Positions 11,400 through 23,954 of a DNA stretch of 64,000 nucleotides are shown piece after piece. Position 1 is the first letter of the stretch. Every line of letters begins with the position of its first letter. The position numbers and the translations under genes were made by a program. The stretch is from Bartonella fuyuanensis (lineage in GTDB: Bacteria; Pseudomonadota; Alphaproteobacteria; Rhizobiales; Rhizobiaceae): contig NZ_JACIFE010000005.1 of assembly GCF_014197255.1 (NCBI RefSeq), positions 26,549 through 90,548 of the forward strand. Reading direction: 5' to 3'. Below the pieces are notes generated by a model. The model was not told the origin of the DNA, did no database searches, and saw nothing but the letters and a program-made list of their open reading frames with translations.

Positions 11400-12469
11400 A
11401 TGGTTCCTTTGCCACAAGATCGTATGAGACAGCTTGAAAAGCGCTTTGAAATAATTGAAAGTCAAATGACAACCAATCCAAATGCTGAAACATACATCAA
11501 ATTAGCTTCTGAATATGCAGAACTACAACCAGTTATCGCCTCTATACGAGCATTAAATGCTCTTTACAAAGAAATTACAGAATTAGAAACGATTATCAAC
11601 GATAAACAAACCGATATAGAGATGCGTAACCTTGCTCAAGAAGAGCTGCCATCGTTATATAAAAAAGTAGAACAACTTGAAAATGAACTTCAAATTCTGC
11701 TTTTGCCTAAAGATGTTGCTGATGAAAAAAGCGCTATTGTTGAAATTCGAGCAGGAACAGGTGGGTCAGAAGCAGCGCTTTTTTCCGGTGATCTTTTTCG
11801 CATGTACGAACGTTATGCCCATGCTCATAATTGGAAAGTAGAAGTTATTTCACTCAGTGAAGGAGAAGTTGGTGGATATAAAGAGATTATTGCTACTATT
11901 TCAGGAAAAGGTGTCTTTTCTAAATTGAAATATGAATCAGGTGTCCATCGTGTGCAACGTATCCCTGAAACAGAGACCTGTGGACGTATCCATACATCTG
12001 CTGCTACTGTTGCAGTACTTCCAGAAGCCCAAGAAATTGATATAGATATTCGCCCTGAAGATATTCGTATTGATACAATGCGCGCATCTGGAGCAGGAGG
12101 GCAGCATGTTAATACAACGGATTCAGCAGTCCGTATTACGCATATTCCAACAGGAATTATGGTCGTCCAAGCAGAAAAATCACAGCATCAAAATCGAGCG
12201 CGAGCACTTCAAATTTTACGGGCACGTTTGTTCGATATCGAACGACAAAAAGCGGAAAGTGAACGTTCAGCTTCCCGTAAAAATCAAGTTGGTTCTGGTG
12301 ATCGTTCAGAACGTATTCGTACTTATAATTTTCCACAAGGACGTGTTACGGATCACCGTATTAATCTCACCCTGTATAAGCTTGATCGCATTTTGGAAGG
12401 AGATCTTGAAGAGCTTATTCACGCACTTATATCAGATCGCCAAACAACACTCTTGATGGAAATGGATAA

Positions 12470-12473
<4 letters not shown>
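11400..12473 (+). CDS. prfA: Peptide chain release factor 1
   Basis: Recognises UAA and UAG in the ribosomal A site and triggers peptide release. The catalytic GGQ motif is at residues 233-235 (SGAGGQHVN), the methylation target of the PrmC encoded next. The codon-reading loop has PET at about 189-191, the RF1 tripeptide position. The N-terminal coiled-coil domain (residues 1-100) and total length of 357 are normal. The upstream 220 bases are AT-rich with a TATAAT at about 11331, a plausible -10 element. The stop overlaps the TTG start of prmC. Confidence 0.97.
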
Positions 12474-16450
<3,977 letters not shown>

Positions 16451-16469
<19 letters not shown>

Positions 16470-16849
16470 AATCTTTCCAATCCCTTTTTTACACAAATAA
16501 CATCTTCACTAGTTCCACGCAGCTCAAAACGATAAAGGCAAGGTATACAACATTTTTCAGCAATAATTCTACTTGCTAAACTATAATAGCGACCAAAATT
16601 ACGATTCCCACTGCCAATGACACCACAAATTAATTTGCGGTTCTCAGTTTCATTAAGGAAATGGATAACGGCTTTCGGCACTGCCCCTCTTCCTTCACCA
16701 TCTGCATATGTAGGAACGACCAATACATAAGGCTCACTAACCAATACAGAGGGATTTTTTTTATCAATTTTGAAGAGTCGTTGATCAAGCTGCGAAACAA
16801 AATATTCTGTATTACCCGTTGCACTTGAATAATAAACAAGAATCCCCAT
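16451..16849 (-). CDS. nrdI: NrdI flavodoxin-like protein of class Ib RNR
   Basis: Small flavodoxin that supplies the oxidant used to build the dimanganese-tyrosyl cofactor of Nrd[15 protein letters not shown] at the N-terminus is the FMN phosphate loop, and [14 protein letters not shown] is the second flavin loop. The ATG at 16849 overlaps the nrdH stop by one base (TAATG), so translation is coupled; a TTG nine bases earlier is also in frame. About 132 residues, normal for the family. Its 3' end runs into nrdE. Confidence 0.95.
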
Positions 16850-17073
16850 TAAGCACAAAGACCACTAATCATATCTGGTCTAAAACCAGACCAATGATTC
16901 TCACCACAAACAACGACAGGAACCTGACGATACCCAAGAGATTGAACAAAACTGTATGCTTGCTCATCACAGGAAATATCAACAACACGATAATGAATAC
17001 CTTTTGCATCAAAAGCGCGGCGGGTAGCATCACACTGAACACAAAATGGTTTGCTATAAATAGTGATCGACAT
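16849..17073 (-). CDS. nrdH: NrdH glutaredoxin-like electron donor
   Basis: Reduces the NrdE active site with electrons from thioredoxin reductase. The redox motif CVQC lies near residues 11-14, and the C-terminal half has the YRQVPVVV cis-proline segment and the WSGFRPD motif typical of NrdH. I chose ATG 17073, which aligns with known NrdH proteins; a TTG at 17082 would add three residues. First gene of nrdHIEF. The nearest promoter-like element lies about 450 bases upstream at 17535-17571. Confidence 0.93.
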   Translation of the reverse strand: MSITIYSKPFCVQCDATRRAFDAKGIHYRVVDISCDEQAYSFVQSLGYRQVPVVVCGENHWSGFRPDMISGLCA

Positions 17074-17534
17074 TTTCTTCAACTTTCACAATTCCAGACG
17101 ATCAACCCTAAAAGGTCAATCTAATAATTTTATAAGTACTTAAGAATAACAAACAACAGAAATTGTACGCAGCTTCCTAAACATAACAGAATTCCTCACC
17201 AAATAACTTAGAGAGTATGATGAGAATAAGCGATTATTCTACAACTTAAATGGCAAAGCCCCCCAATATTATAAAACAACCTTTTGCTTGCATTACAATT
17301 CCCTCCTGCTGTCACGTTCTAAATCACTGTTTTTCAAGAGCTCTGTTTTACTCTTTTATGGAAAAAATCAATTACAAAAACGAAAGGAAATTCTTCCCAA
17401 AAAGAACCTTTAGCAAGGATAATGCTATACCCTTGGCTAACAAACTCTTTATGATAACATTGGAAATAACCTAGACCCAAACGAAACACACTAACACCCT
17501 CTCTTGTGCTTATTTAGAATCACCAATCATTTTA

Positions 17535-17571
17535 ATACTATATATAGTATATACTCTCTCTCTTTCGTCAA
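17535..17571 (-). promoter_or_regulatory. Candidate nrdHIEF promoter with NrdR-box-like palindrome
   Basis: A perfect 16-base palindrome at 17535-17550 (ATACTATA/TATAGTAT) contains the core CTATATATAG of the NrdR-box consensus. On the minus strand TTGACG at 17566-17571 could be a -35 element, with TATATA inside the palindrome 19 bases later as -10. Only one clear box is seen, whereas NrdR normally uses two, and the implied leader of about 460 bases is long. Confidence 0.4.
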
Positions 17572-17637
17572 GGAAAATTCAACCATTATTTTGAATTTTC
17601 CACGATCTTCCCACTAAAATATTTAGTATTCAAAATA

Positions 17638-17684
17638 TATGTAATAATATAACATTTTATTGACAAATGTTATATTATTACATA
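17638..17684 (+). promoter_or_regulatory. Zur-like operator: perfect 20-bp inverted repeat before the zinc importer operon
   Basis: Arms at 17638-17657 and 17665-17684 are exact inverted copies separated by seven bases. Each arm is itself nearly palindromic around TGTTATATTATTACA, the style of proteobacterial Zur sites, so this may be two adjacent operators. TTGACA (17660-17665) sits in the centre and could be the -35 box. It ends 31 bases before the first gene. Assignment to Zur is inferred from pattern and context. Confidence 0.6.
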
Positions 17685-17715
17685 GTTTTTAAGGTAATGA
17701 GCGGAAATAGTACAA

Positions 17716-18471
17716 ATGATAGATCTGCACTTCAATAAGATAACATTGGGCTATAGGGATAAAATAGCAATCAGAAGTTTTTCAGCAAAGTTAAAAGCTG
17801 GTTCATTAGTCGCAATAACAGGTAATAATGGTGCTGGAAAATCAACGCTGTTAAAAGCCATCGCCGGCTTGGTTAAACCCCTTAAAGGAAAAATTATGAA
17901 ACCAAAAAAAAGTCGCGTTGCTTACCTTGCTCAACAATGTGATCTAGATCAAACATTTCCAATTGATGTGAAAACGCTTGTAAAAACAGGACTGTGGTCT
18001 TTTTGTGGATTGTGGAAAAACCAGCGTCCTTATGATTCTAAGATTTGGAGTGCACTTGAAATGGTTGGGCTTACAGAACTCGCCACCTGTTCGCTTGAAA
18101 CATTATCAGGTGGGCAATTGCAACGCGCTCTTTTTGCACGTATCATTGTCCAAGATGCCAATATTATTTTGCTTGACGAACCTTTCAATGGTGTCGATTG
18201 TAAAACCCAAAAAGACCTTCTTGTAATAATCACACACTGGCAACAACAAGGGCGCACAATTCTCACAGCACTCCACGATCTTCTCATCGTGCGAAATTTT
18301 TTTCCCCACATGATTCAAATTAATCAACAAAACGCTTTGTACGGACAAACAACTCTGTTTTTAGACAATACCACTCACCACATTATGCCACCTTTCACAT
18401 CCAATCCTTTGTGTCCTAACGCACAAAAGAACCACCTTCCCATCAATGACTCTCTCTTTCCTAGGTTATAA
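17716..18471 (+). CDS. znuC: Zinc-type ABC transporter, ATP-binding protein (AztA/ZnuC-like)
   Basis: Energises uptake of a divalent metal, most likely zinc. Walker A GNNGAGKST near 36-44, ABC signature LSGGQLQR and Walker B ILLDEPFNGVD are complete. The THWQQQGRTILTALHDL stretch resembles the AztA subgroup of zinc ATPases. The 251-residue protein has a polar C-terminal extension. First gene of a three-gene operon in the order ATPase, permease, binding protein, which is also the Azt arrangement. The upstream dyad suggests repression by a metal sensor. Manganese cannot be excluded as a substrate. Confidence 0.87.
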   Translation: MIDLHFNKITLGYRDKIAIRSFSAKLKAGSLVAITGNNGAGKSTLLKAIAGLVKPLKGKIMKPKKSRVAYLAQQCDLDQTFPIDVKTLVKTGLWSFCGLWKNQRPYDSKIWSALEMVGLTELATCSLETLSGGQLQRALFARIIVQDANIILLDEPFNGVDCKTQKDLLVIITHWQQQGRTILTALHDLLIVRNFFPHMIQINQQNALYGQTTLFLDNTTHHIMPPFTSNPLCPNAQKNHLPINDSLFPRL

Positions 18472-18474
18472 GAC

Positions 18475-19344
18475 GTGTACACATTTTTTCTTGCCCCCTT
18501 TGTTGATTTTCACTTTATGCAAAACGCCCTTATCGGTTCTATGCTTCTATCTATTAGCGCTTGTCCTGTTGGTGTATTTTTGATGCTACGTGGAATGAGT
18601 TTGACAGGAGATGCTATCTCTCATGCCATTCTTCCTGGTGTTGCAACTGCTTTTCTGATTTGCGGCTTCTCCCTTATATCTATGACACTTGGCGGCATTT
18701 TCGCTGGCATTATTGTTGCTTTAGCTACCATTTTAATTTCACGAAATAGTTTTCAGAAAGAAGATGCATCAATGACCGTCTTTTATCTTATTGCACTCGC
18801 AGCAGGTATCATGATTATTTCTCTGAAAAACTCAACAATTGAGCTGCTGCATCTCTTATTCGGATCGGTTCTTGCACTTGACACACAAGCTCTTTGGTTG
18901 ATCACAACCATAACGCTGATCACATCATGCTGCCTTTTTATTTTCTGGCGGGCGCTCGTTTTAGAAAGCTTTGACCCCCTCTTTTTTAAATCACTTTCTC
19001 CATTAAGTAAATATATTCATATTTCATTACTTGGACTTGTCGTATTGAATCTGGTTGGAGGTTTTCAATCACTAGGAACATTACTTTCTGTTGGCATTAT
19101 GATGATTCCAGCTATTTCAGCCCGTTTTTGGTTTTCACGGCTAGGACCTATTTGTGTGCTTGCCACTATTTTTGGAATCGTTTCTAGCGTATGTGGTCTC
19201 CTACTTTCTTTTCATCTCTCACTGCCCTCCGGCCCTGCTATCATTATTGCTGCAGGATTTATTTATTTTATTTCCTGCTTGATAAGCCCACGTGGCTTTA
19301 TTGTAGCATGGTTCCCCCGCCTCTTTTTCACGCCTTCACTTTAA
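18475..19344 (+). CDS. znuB: Zinc-type ABC transporter, permease (AztB/ZnuB-like)
   Basis: Inner-membrane channel of the importer. The 289 residues form about eight hydrophobic helices of the ABC-3 family; MSLTGDAISHAILPG is the conserved segment after the first helices, and GIMMIPAISARFW matches the conserved later segment. The start is GTG at 18475, three bases after the znuC stop. The motif LLHLLFGSVLALD also matches AztB-type permeases. Gene order and spacing make cotranscription certain in practice. Confidence 0.88.
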   Translation: MYTFFLAPFVDFHFMQNALIGSMLLSISACPVGVFLMLRGMSLTGDAISHAILPGVATAFLICGFSLISMTLGGIFAGIIVALATILISRNSFQKEDASMTVFYLIALAAGIMIISLKNSTIELLHLLFGSVLALDTQALWLITTITLITSCCLFIFWRALVLESFDPLFFKSLSPLSKYIHISLLGLVVLNLVGGFQSLGTLLSVGIMMIPAISARFWFSRLGPICVLATIFGIVSSVCGLLLSFHLSLPSGPAIIIAAGFIYFISCLISPRGFIVAWFPRLFFTPSL

Positions 19345-19353
19345 GGAAAAAAT

Positions 19354-20271
19354 ATGCCTAAGTTTACTCAAAAATCTTTTCTTTTTGGAGCTTTGTTGCT
19401 TGCCCTTTTTCCATTTTCTGCCTCTGCACATAATAAAATCAAAGTCGTTGTGAGTTTTTCCATTCTCGCAGATTTAGTAAAAAATGTAGGAGACGACCAT
19501 ATCTCTATGACAACCTTTGTAGGTCCTAATGCGAATACCCACACTTACGAACCTACCCCTCATGATGTCCAAGCTCTTAAAAATGCTCAGATTATTTTCA
19601 TCAACGGTCTTCATTTAGAGGGATTTATTGACCGTCTCATCACAGCAAGCAGTACAAAAGCACTTCTTGTTGAAGTTAGCAATAACATTCCTCCTCTTGA
19701 AATAAAAAAACAAGAACATGATGCCCATCACCACCACAACATTGTCGATCCACACGCTTGGCAAACAATCCCCAATGTCGAAATCTACGTAAAGAATATC
19801 GCTGCTGCTTTTTGTAAAATTGATCCACAATCTTGTCCTGACTACAACAAAAACACAGAAATCTATATCCAAAAGCTCAAAGCAGCACAAGATACTCTGA
19901 AGATAAAAATTGCCACTATCCCGAAAGATAAACGTGTCATCATCACATCTCATGACGCCTTTGGCTACTTTGCTAAAGAATATGGTTTTACTATCCTTGC
20001 TCCTCAAAGTGCTTCAATAGAAGCTGAAGCAACCGCAGCTGATGTGGCTAAGCTTATCAAACAAATTAAAACCAATAAGGCTACTGCCTTGTTTGTTGAG
20101 AATATTTCTAATCCCTATCTCATAAAACAAATTTCAAACGAAACAGGTTTAAAAATTGGTGGAACACTTTATTCTGATGCATTGTCAAGTGAAAATGGTC
20201 CAGCAGCAACTTATCTTAATATGATGGAACATAACGTGAATACCATTATTGATGCTATCTCGATGCATTAA
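19354..20271 (+). CDS. znuA: Zinc-type ABC transporter, periplasmic binding protein (AztC/ZnuA-like)
   Basis: Captures the metal in the periplasm and delivers it to the permease. Signal peptide of about 25 residues ending SASA. Metal-site histidines can be placed in NTHTYEPTPHD, in VDPHAW, and in ITSHDAFGYF. A short histidine-rich loop (HDAHHHH) precedes VDPHAW, a feature of zinc rather than manganese binding proteins, but shorter than in ZnuA of E. coli. AAGGAAAA before ATG 19354 is a good ribosome site. Last gene of the operon. Confidence 0.9.
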   Translation: MPKFTQKSFLFGALLLALFPFSASAHNKIKVVVSFSILADLVKNVGDDHISMTTFVGPNANTHTYEPTPHDVQALKNAQIIFINGLHLEGFIDRLITASSTKALLVEVSNNIPPLEIKKQEHDAHHHHNIVDPHAWQTIPNVEIYVKNIAAAFCKIDPQSCPDYNKNTEIYIQKLKAAQDTLKIKIATIPKDKRVIITSHDAFGYFAKEYGFTILAPQSASIEAEATAADVAKLIKQIKTNKATALFVENISNPYLIKQISNETGLKIGGTLYSDALSSENGPAATYLNMMEHNVNTIIDAISMH

Positions 20272-21063
20272 AAAAATCTGCTACGAAAGAGACGAGAAAG
20301 AGTTCATAAAATCATAGATCTAAATTATATTGTCAATGATATTCAAGCTTCATGATTGGTGATATTGATATAAAATAAAATTGATTTTATAGAGACAATT
20401 TTTCCCTATCGATGCCTAAATGGAGGAAATCATAAATGGATTTACCTCACGGTGTCCAAACCATTAGCATTTTATTTTCCAACACTTCTTTTACGATAAT
20501 TTTTAATACTTCAAATCAATCAATAGCTGTCATAGCTACTAGGAAAAGGCAACAAAAAAGCATTGACTTTATGAATAAACAATGCCATAAAACCATTATA
20601 GCTTGGTAATATATTGAAAAATTACACTAACTTTTTATAAAGTGCTTTGCAAAACAATGGAGTCATGCCCCTTATGTAAAATAGAGCACATTAAGTTGCA
20701 CATTCATGTACTTTTTTAAAGAGATGTATCTCAGTGCTTTCAGGTTTATTTTATGAGGAAATCTGTTGATCATCCTCATCTTTATGTTTATGAAAAAAGA
20801 AAAGGCACTATCATACTATTCACCATTCTCCAGTGTTACGATGCTTTTGCATCAAGATGATTCGTAAAAATCATTTTTACTTCTTCCTTATACAGTTTTT
20901 ACCTACGTACTCACGTCGCTTGTGATGTACAAAAAAGTGATTTTGATTGATTCAAGATAAGCAGATTCGAAATGAGGGAATATTATGTTATTCGGCGCTC
21001 TAATTCAATATGAACAATGATAAACTATCCATATAAATCAATATTTGTTACATCAATTAATGT
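20272..21063. other. AT-rich gap, one weak small-ORF candidate
   Basis: Nothing recognisable apart from the short frame at 20436-20609. No strong terminator was found after znuA. Confidence 0.45.
20436..20609 (+). CDS. Candidate small protein, 57 residues, unknown
   Basis: An ATG at 20436 follows TGGAGGAAAT with ideal spacing (GGAGG at 20422-20426), unusual in this AT-rich gap. The predicted peptide begins MDLPHGVQT, has a short hydrophobic middle and a basic second half (TRKRQQK). I recognise no family. It could be an independent small gene or a fragment of a lost one. The strong ribosome site is the only positive evidence. Confidence 0.3.
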   Translation: MDLPHGVQTISILFSNTSFTIIFNTSNQSIAVIATRKRQQKSIDFMNKQCHKTIIAW

Positions 21064-22110
21064 TTACTTATTACTTGTACGCTTTCCAGTGTTTTTGTTA
21101 AAAGTATGAAAATCCTGATAAGCAACAGTGAAACTTAATTTTTGGCCATAGTCTCTTGTAAGGCGTTCTTTTATTTCAATTGTAAAAATAAAACCATTCC
21201 AACGTACTAAAATATGGCAACCTGTTCCGATAGGTTTGATAAGCTCAATTTGTGTGTGAAAGACAGGTCCTTTAGCTGGGCATTCACCCAATAAGATTAT
21301 TTCAGGTCTGAAGGCTAAAAGATCGGTTTCCTCACCATAAGAAAATGAATACCCTAAATGTCGTTCTAGAATATGTCGATCAAGAAAATTCATAGGAGAA
21401 GAACCAATAAAATCAGCAACAAATGTTGTTGCTGGGGTGTCATAAATTTCCATCGGTGTTCCAATTTGCTCGATAGCTCCTTTATTCAACACAACTATTC
21501 TATCAGCTAATGTCATAGCTTCTAATTGATCATGGGTAACATAGAGGCTGGTTGTTCCTAATGAACGCTGTAGTGTTTTTATTTCAATACACATTTGCGC
21601 CCGTAATTTCGCATCAAGATTTGAAAGAGGTTCATCAAAAAGAAAAACGCGTGGTTGACGTACAATCACACGCCCCATTGCAACACGCTGACGTTGTCCT
21701 CCTGATAATTGTCGTGGTTTACGATCAAGAAATGGTTCTATCTCCAAAAGTTTTGCAGCATGTGCAACGCGCTTTTTAATTTCCTCTTTAGGAGTTTTAC
21801 GATTTTTAAGACCATACTCTAAGTTTCCACGAACTGTCATATGGGGATAAAGGGCATAATTTTGAAAAACCATAGCAATATCACGATCGGCTGGTTCCCG
21901 ATCATTGATACATTCATTATCAATGCACAATTCACCTGAAGTGACTTGTTCAAGTCCTGCAATAATACGTAATAAAGTTGATTTTCCGCATCCTGAAGGA
22001 CCAACAAGAACAAGAAGTTCCTTATCAGCAACAGTTAAGTTTAAATCATCAATGACAAAAATACCATTGTCATACTGTTTTTTTATATTCGATAACTGAA
22101 TTGTGGCCAC
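21064..22110 (-). CDS. ugpC: sn-Glycerol-3-phosphate ABC transporter, ATP-binding protein
   Basis: ATPase for import of glycerol-3-phosphate. Walker [10 protein letters not shown], signature [13 protein letters not shown] and Walker [13 protein letters not shown] are intact, followed by the MalK/UgpC-type regulatory beta domain (residues about 240-348), including FRPEIILL. It begins two bases after ugpE, the tightest link in the cluster. UgpC proteins are close to MalK; the context of ugpB, ugpA, ugpE and ugpQ supports the glycerol-phosphate assignment. Confidence 0.93.
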   Translation of the reverse strand: MATIQLSNIKKQYDNGIFVIDDLNLTVADKELLVLVGPSGCGKSTLLRIIAGLEQVTSGELCIDNECINDREPADRDIAMVFQNYALYPHMTVRGNLEYGLKNRKTPKEEIKKRVAHAAKLLEIEPFLDRKPRQLSGGQRQRVAMGRVIVRQPRVFLFDEPLSNLDAKLRAQMCIEIKTLQRSLGTTSLYVTHDQLEAMTLADRIVVLNKGAIEQIGTPMEIYDTPATTFVADFIGSSPMNFLDRHILERHLGYSFSYGEETDLLAFRPEIILLGECPAKGPVFHTQIELIKPIGTGCHILVRWNGFIFTIEIKERLTRDYGQKLSFTVAYQDFHTFNKNTGKRTSNK

Positions 22111-22112
22111 AA

Positions 22113-22964
22113 TTACTTCTCCGTTTCAACAAAACCTTTGATAAAAAGCCGCTGCATAAAGATAACAACAAGAACAGGCGGTACCATGGCAACGACCGAT
22201 ACTGCCATGAGTATATTCCATTGAGGATCATGTTGGAGTGATTCGACAATCAGTTGTTTTAAAATAAGCAGGATCGTTTGATGATTTTGATCCGTGGTGA
22301 TGATAAGAGGCCAAAGATATTGCATCCATCCATAAATGAACATAATGATAAATAAAGCAGCAATATTAGTTGTACTAAGAGGAAGGAGAATATCCTTAAA
22401 AAACTTAAATGGACCTGCACCATCAACACGTGCTGCCTCTAAGAGTTCATCTGGCACAGTCAAAAAAAACTGGCGAAATAAAAATGTAGCGGTTGCGGAT
22501 GCAATAAGCGGAATAATCATTCCACTATAGGTGTCAATCATCCCCAATTTCGCTACGACCACATAGGTTGGGAAAATACGAACTTCGATAGGAAGCATCA
22601 ATGTAACAAAAATAAGAACAAAAGCAGTTTTTCGGAAGGGAAAACGCATGTAGACAATTGCATAAGCAGATAAAAGTGAAATAATAATTTTTCCAGCACT
22701 AATTCCAAGGGCCATAATGAATGAATTCATTAAGAGTGGCCAAAGGTGGGGAAAACCCAGTTGTGCAAGGCCATCGCCAAAAATTGTTTTATAATTTTCC
22801 AGAGTATGTTCCCCAGGTAAAAGAGGAAATGTGCCTGAGTTAAATGCTGTTGAACTATGAGTTGATGCAATGATAGCAACATAAACTGGAAAGCAAATAA
22901 TGATAATGCCAACAATTAGAATAAGATGGGTTAGAAATTTCAAAGCAGGGCGATTTTCAACCAT
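22113..22964 (-). CDS. ugpE: sn-Glycerol-3-phosphate ABC transporter, permease
   Basis: Second membrane subunit of the importer. Six predicted helices and the binding-protein-dependent permease loop [21 protein letters not shown] (residues about 178-198), which contacts the ATPase. At 283 residues it has the length expected for UgpE. It lies ten bases after ugpA and just before ugpC. Confidence 0.92.
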   Translation of the reverse strand: MVENRPALKFLTHLILIVGIIIICFPVYVAIIASTHSSTAFNSGTFPLLPGEHTLENYKTIFGDGLAQLGFPHLWPLLMNSFIMALGISAGKIIISLLSAYAIVYMRFPFRKTAFVLIFVTLMLPIEVRIFPTYVVVAKLGMIDTYSGMIIPLIASATATFLFRQFFLTVPDELLEAARVDGAGPFKFFKDILLPLSTTNIAALFIIMFIYGWMQYLWPLIITTDQNHQTILLILKQLIVESLQHDPQWNILMAVSVVAMVPPVLVVIFMQRLFIKGFVETEK

Positions 22965-22974
22965 AACTTGTTAC

Positions 22975-23859
22975 CTAATATTGCACACGACGCTCAATCC
23001 AGCGGAACTGGATAAACGTTAAGACAATAACCACCAACATTAATATTGTTGATTGTGCTGCTGATACACCGATTATTTGATTTCTAAAGCTATCGTCATA
23101 CACTTTATAGACAAGGGTGCTTGTTGCACGCGCAGGACCTCCAGAAGTTATATTATCAATAATACCAAAAGTGTCAAACATAACATAATTAACATTAACG
23201 ATAAGAAGGAAAAAGGTCGTTGGTGAAATTTGCGGAAAAACCACAGTCCAAAATCGTTTAAAAGGACCAGCCCCATCAATGGCTGCCGCTTCTATTTGAG
23301 AACGCGGAACAGACTGAAGACCTGTAAGAAAAAAGAGAAAATTGTAAGAAATCTGTTTCCAGCTAGCCGCAATGACAATAAGAATCATCGCTTGAAAGCC
23401 ATTAATACGATAATTCCATAGAATCCCTATTTTTGTGAGAAAAAAAGGAATAATTCCAATGGTGGGATGAAAGATAAAAAACCATAATATACCTGCCAAT
23501 ACTGGAGCAACAGCATAAGGCCAGAGCAAAAGTATTGTATAAGCCTTTTTTGCACGAATAACACGATCAACACAAACAGCTAAAAGAAGTGATATTGTCA
23601 TTGAAACGACAGTAACTGAGATGGAAAATACTGCGGTTATAAGAAATGATTGTAGATAAGCAGGATCAGAAAGAACCGTTAAATAATTTTCAAAACCAAC
23701 AAAGGTTGTTGTAAAACCAAAAAGGTCTTCACGCTCAAAGGAAGATTTTATTGCTTGAGCCGTAGGCCAAAAGAAAAACAAAAAAGTTACAAGGATCTGT
23801 GGAAAAAGCAACCCATAAGAAAGTATATTATTTTTAAAATATGCATGTTTTTCGTGCAT
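22975..23859 (-). CDS. ugpA: sn-Glycerol-3-phosphate ABC transporter, permease
   Basis: First membrane subunit of the importer, 294 residues, with an N-terminal helix following a short charged start (MHEKHAYFKNN) and the ATPase-contact loop EAAAIDGAGPFKRFWTVVFP. The DTFGIIDNITSGGPARAT segment is characteristic of UgpA. It is separated from ugpB by 95 bases containing a hairpin, so transcript levels of ugpB and the rest may differ. Confidence 0.92.
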   Translation of the reverse strand: MHEKHAYFKNNILSYGLLFPQILVTFLFFFWPTAQAIKSSFEREDLFGFTTTFVGFENYLTVLSDPAYLQSFLITAVFSISVTVVSMTISLLLAVCVDRVIRAKKAYTILLLWPYAVAPVLAGILWFFIFHPTIGIIPFFLTKIGILWNYRINGFQAMILIVIAASWKQISYNFLFFLTGLQSVPRSQIEAAAIDGAGPFKRFWTVVFPQISPTTFFLLIVNVNYVMFDTFGIIDNITSGGPARATSTLVYKVYDDSFRNQIIGVSAAQSTILMLVVIVLTFIQFRWIERRVQY

Positions 23860-23902
23860 TCGTAGGATTCTTTAAACGTAGAGACTTTAAAAAGATAAAC
23901 AA

Positions 23903-23932
23903 AAAGGACCCAACTGTTTTTGTTGAGTCTTT
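23903..23932 (-). terminator. Hairpin between ugpB and ugpA (attenuator or partial terminator)
   Basis: On the minus strand GACTCAAC pairs with GTTGGGTC (23929-23922 with 23914-23907, one G-U pair) around a seven-base A-rich loop and is followed by CCTTTTTGTTT. It sits in the gap after the binding-protein gene, a common place for a hairpin that stabilises the upstream message or ends part of the transcripts. Confidence 0.6.
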
Positions 23933-23954
23933 AATATTTAACAATAAAATGGAA

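Larger units (their letters stand above)
17083..17715. other. Divergent intergenic region between nrdHIEF and the zinc importer operon
   Basis: No convincing gene: an open frame of 74 codons at 17250-17474 lacks a ribosome site. The right part holds two dyad elements listed separately, one suited to the nrd promoter and one immediately before the importer operon. Confidence 0.5.

Noticed and set aside
12070..12456. 128-codon frame inside prfA
   Set aside because: Same-strand out-of-frame shadow of the GGQ region of prfA.
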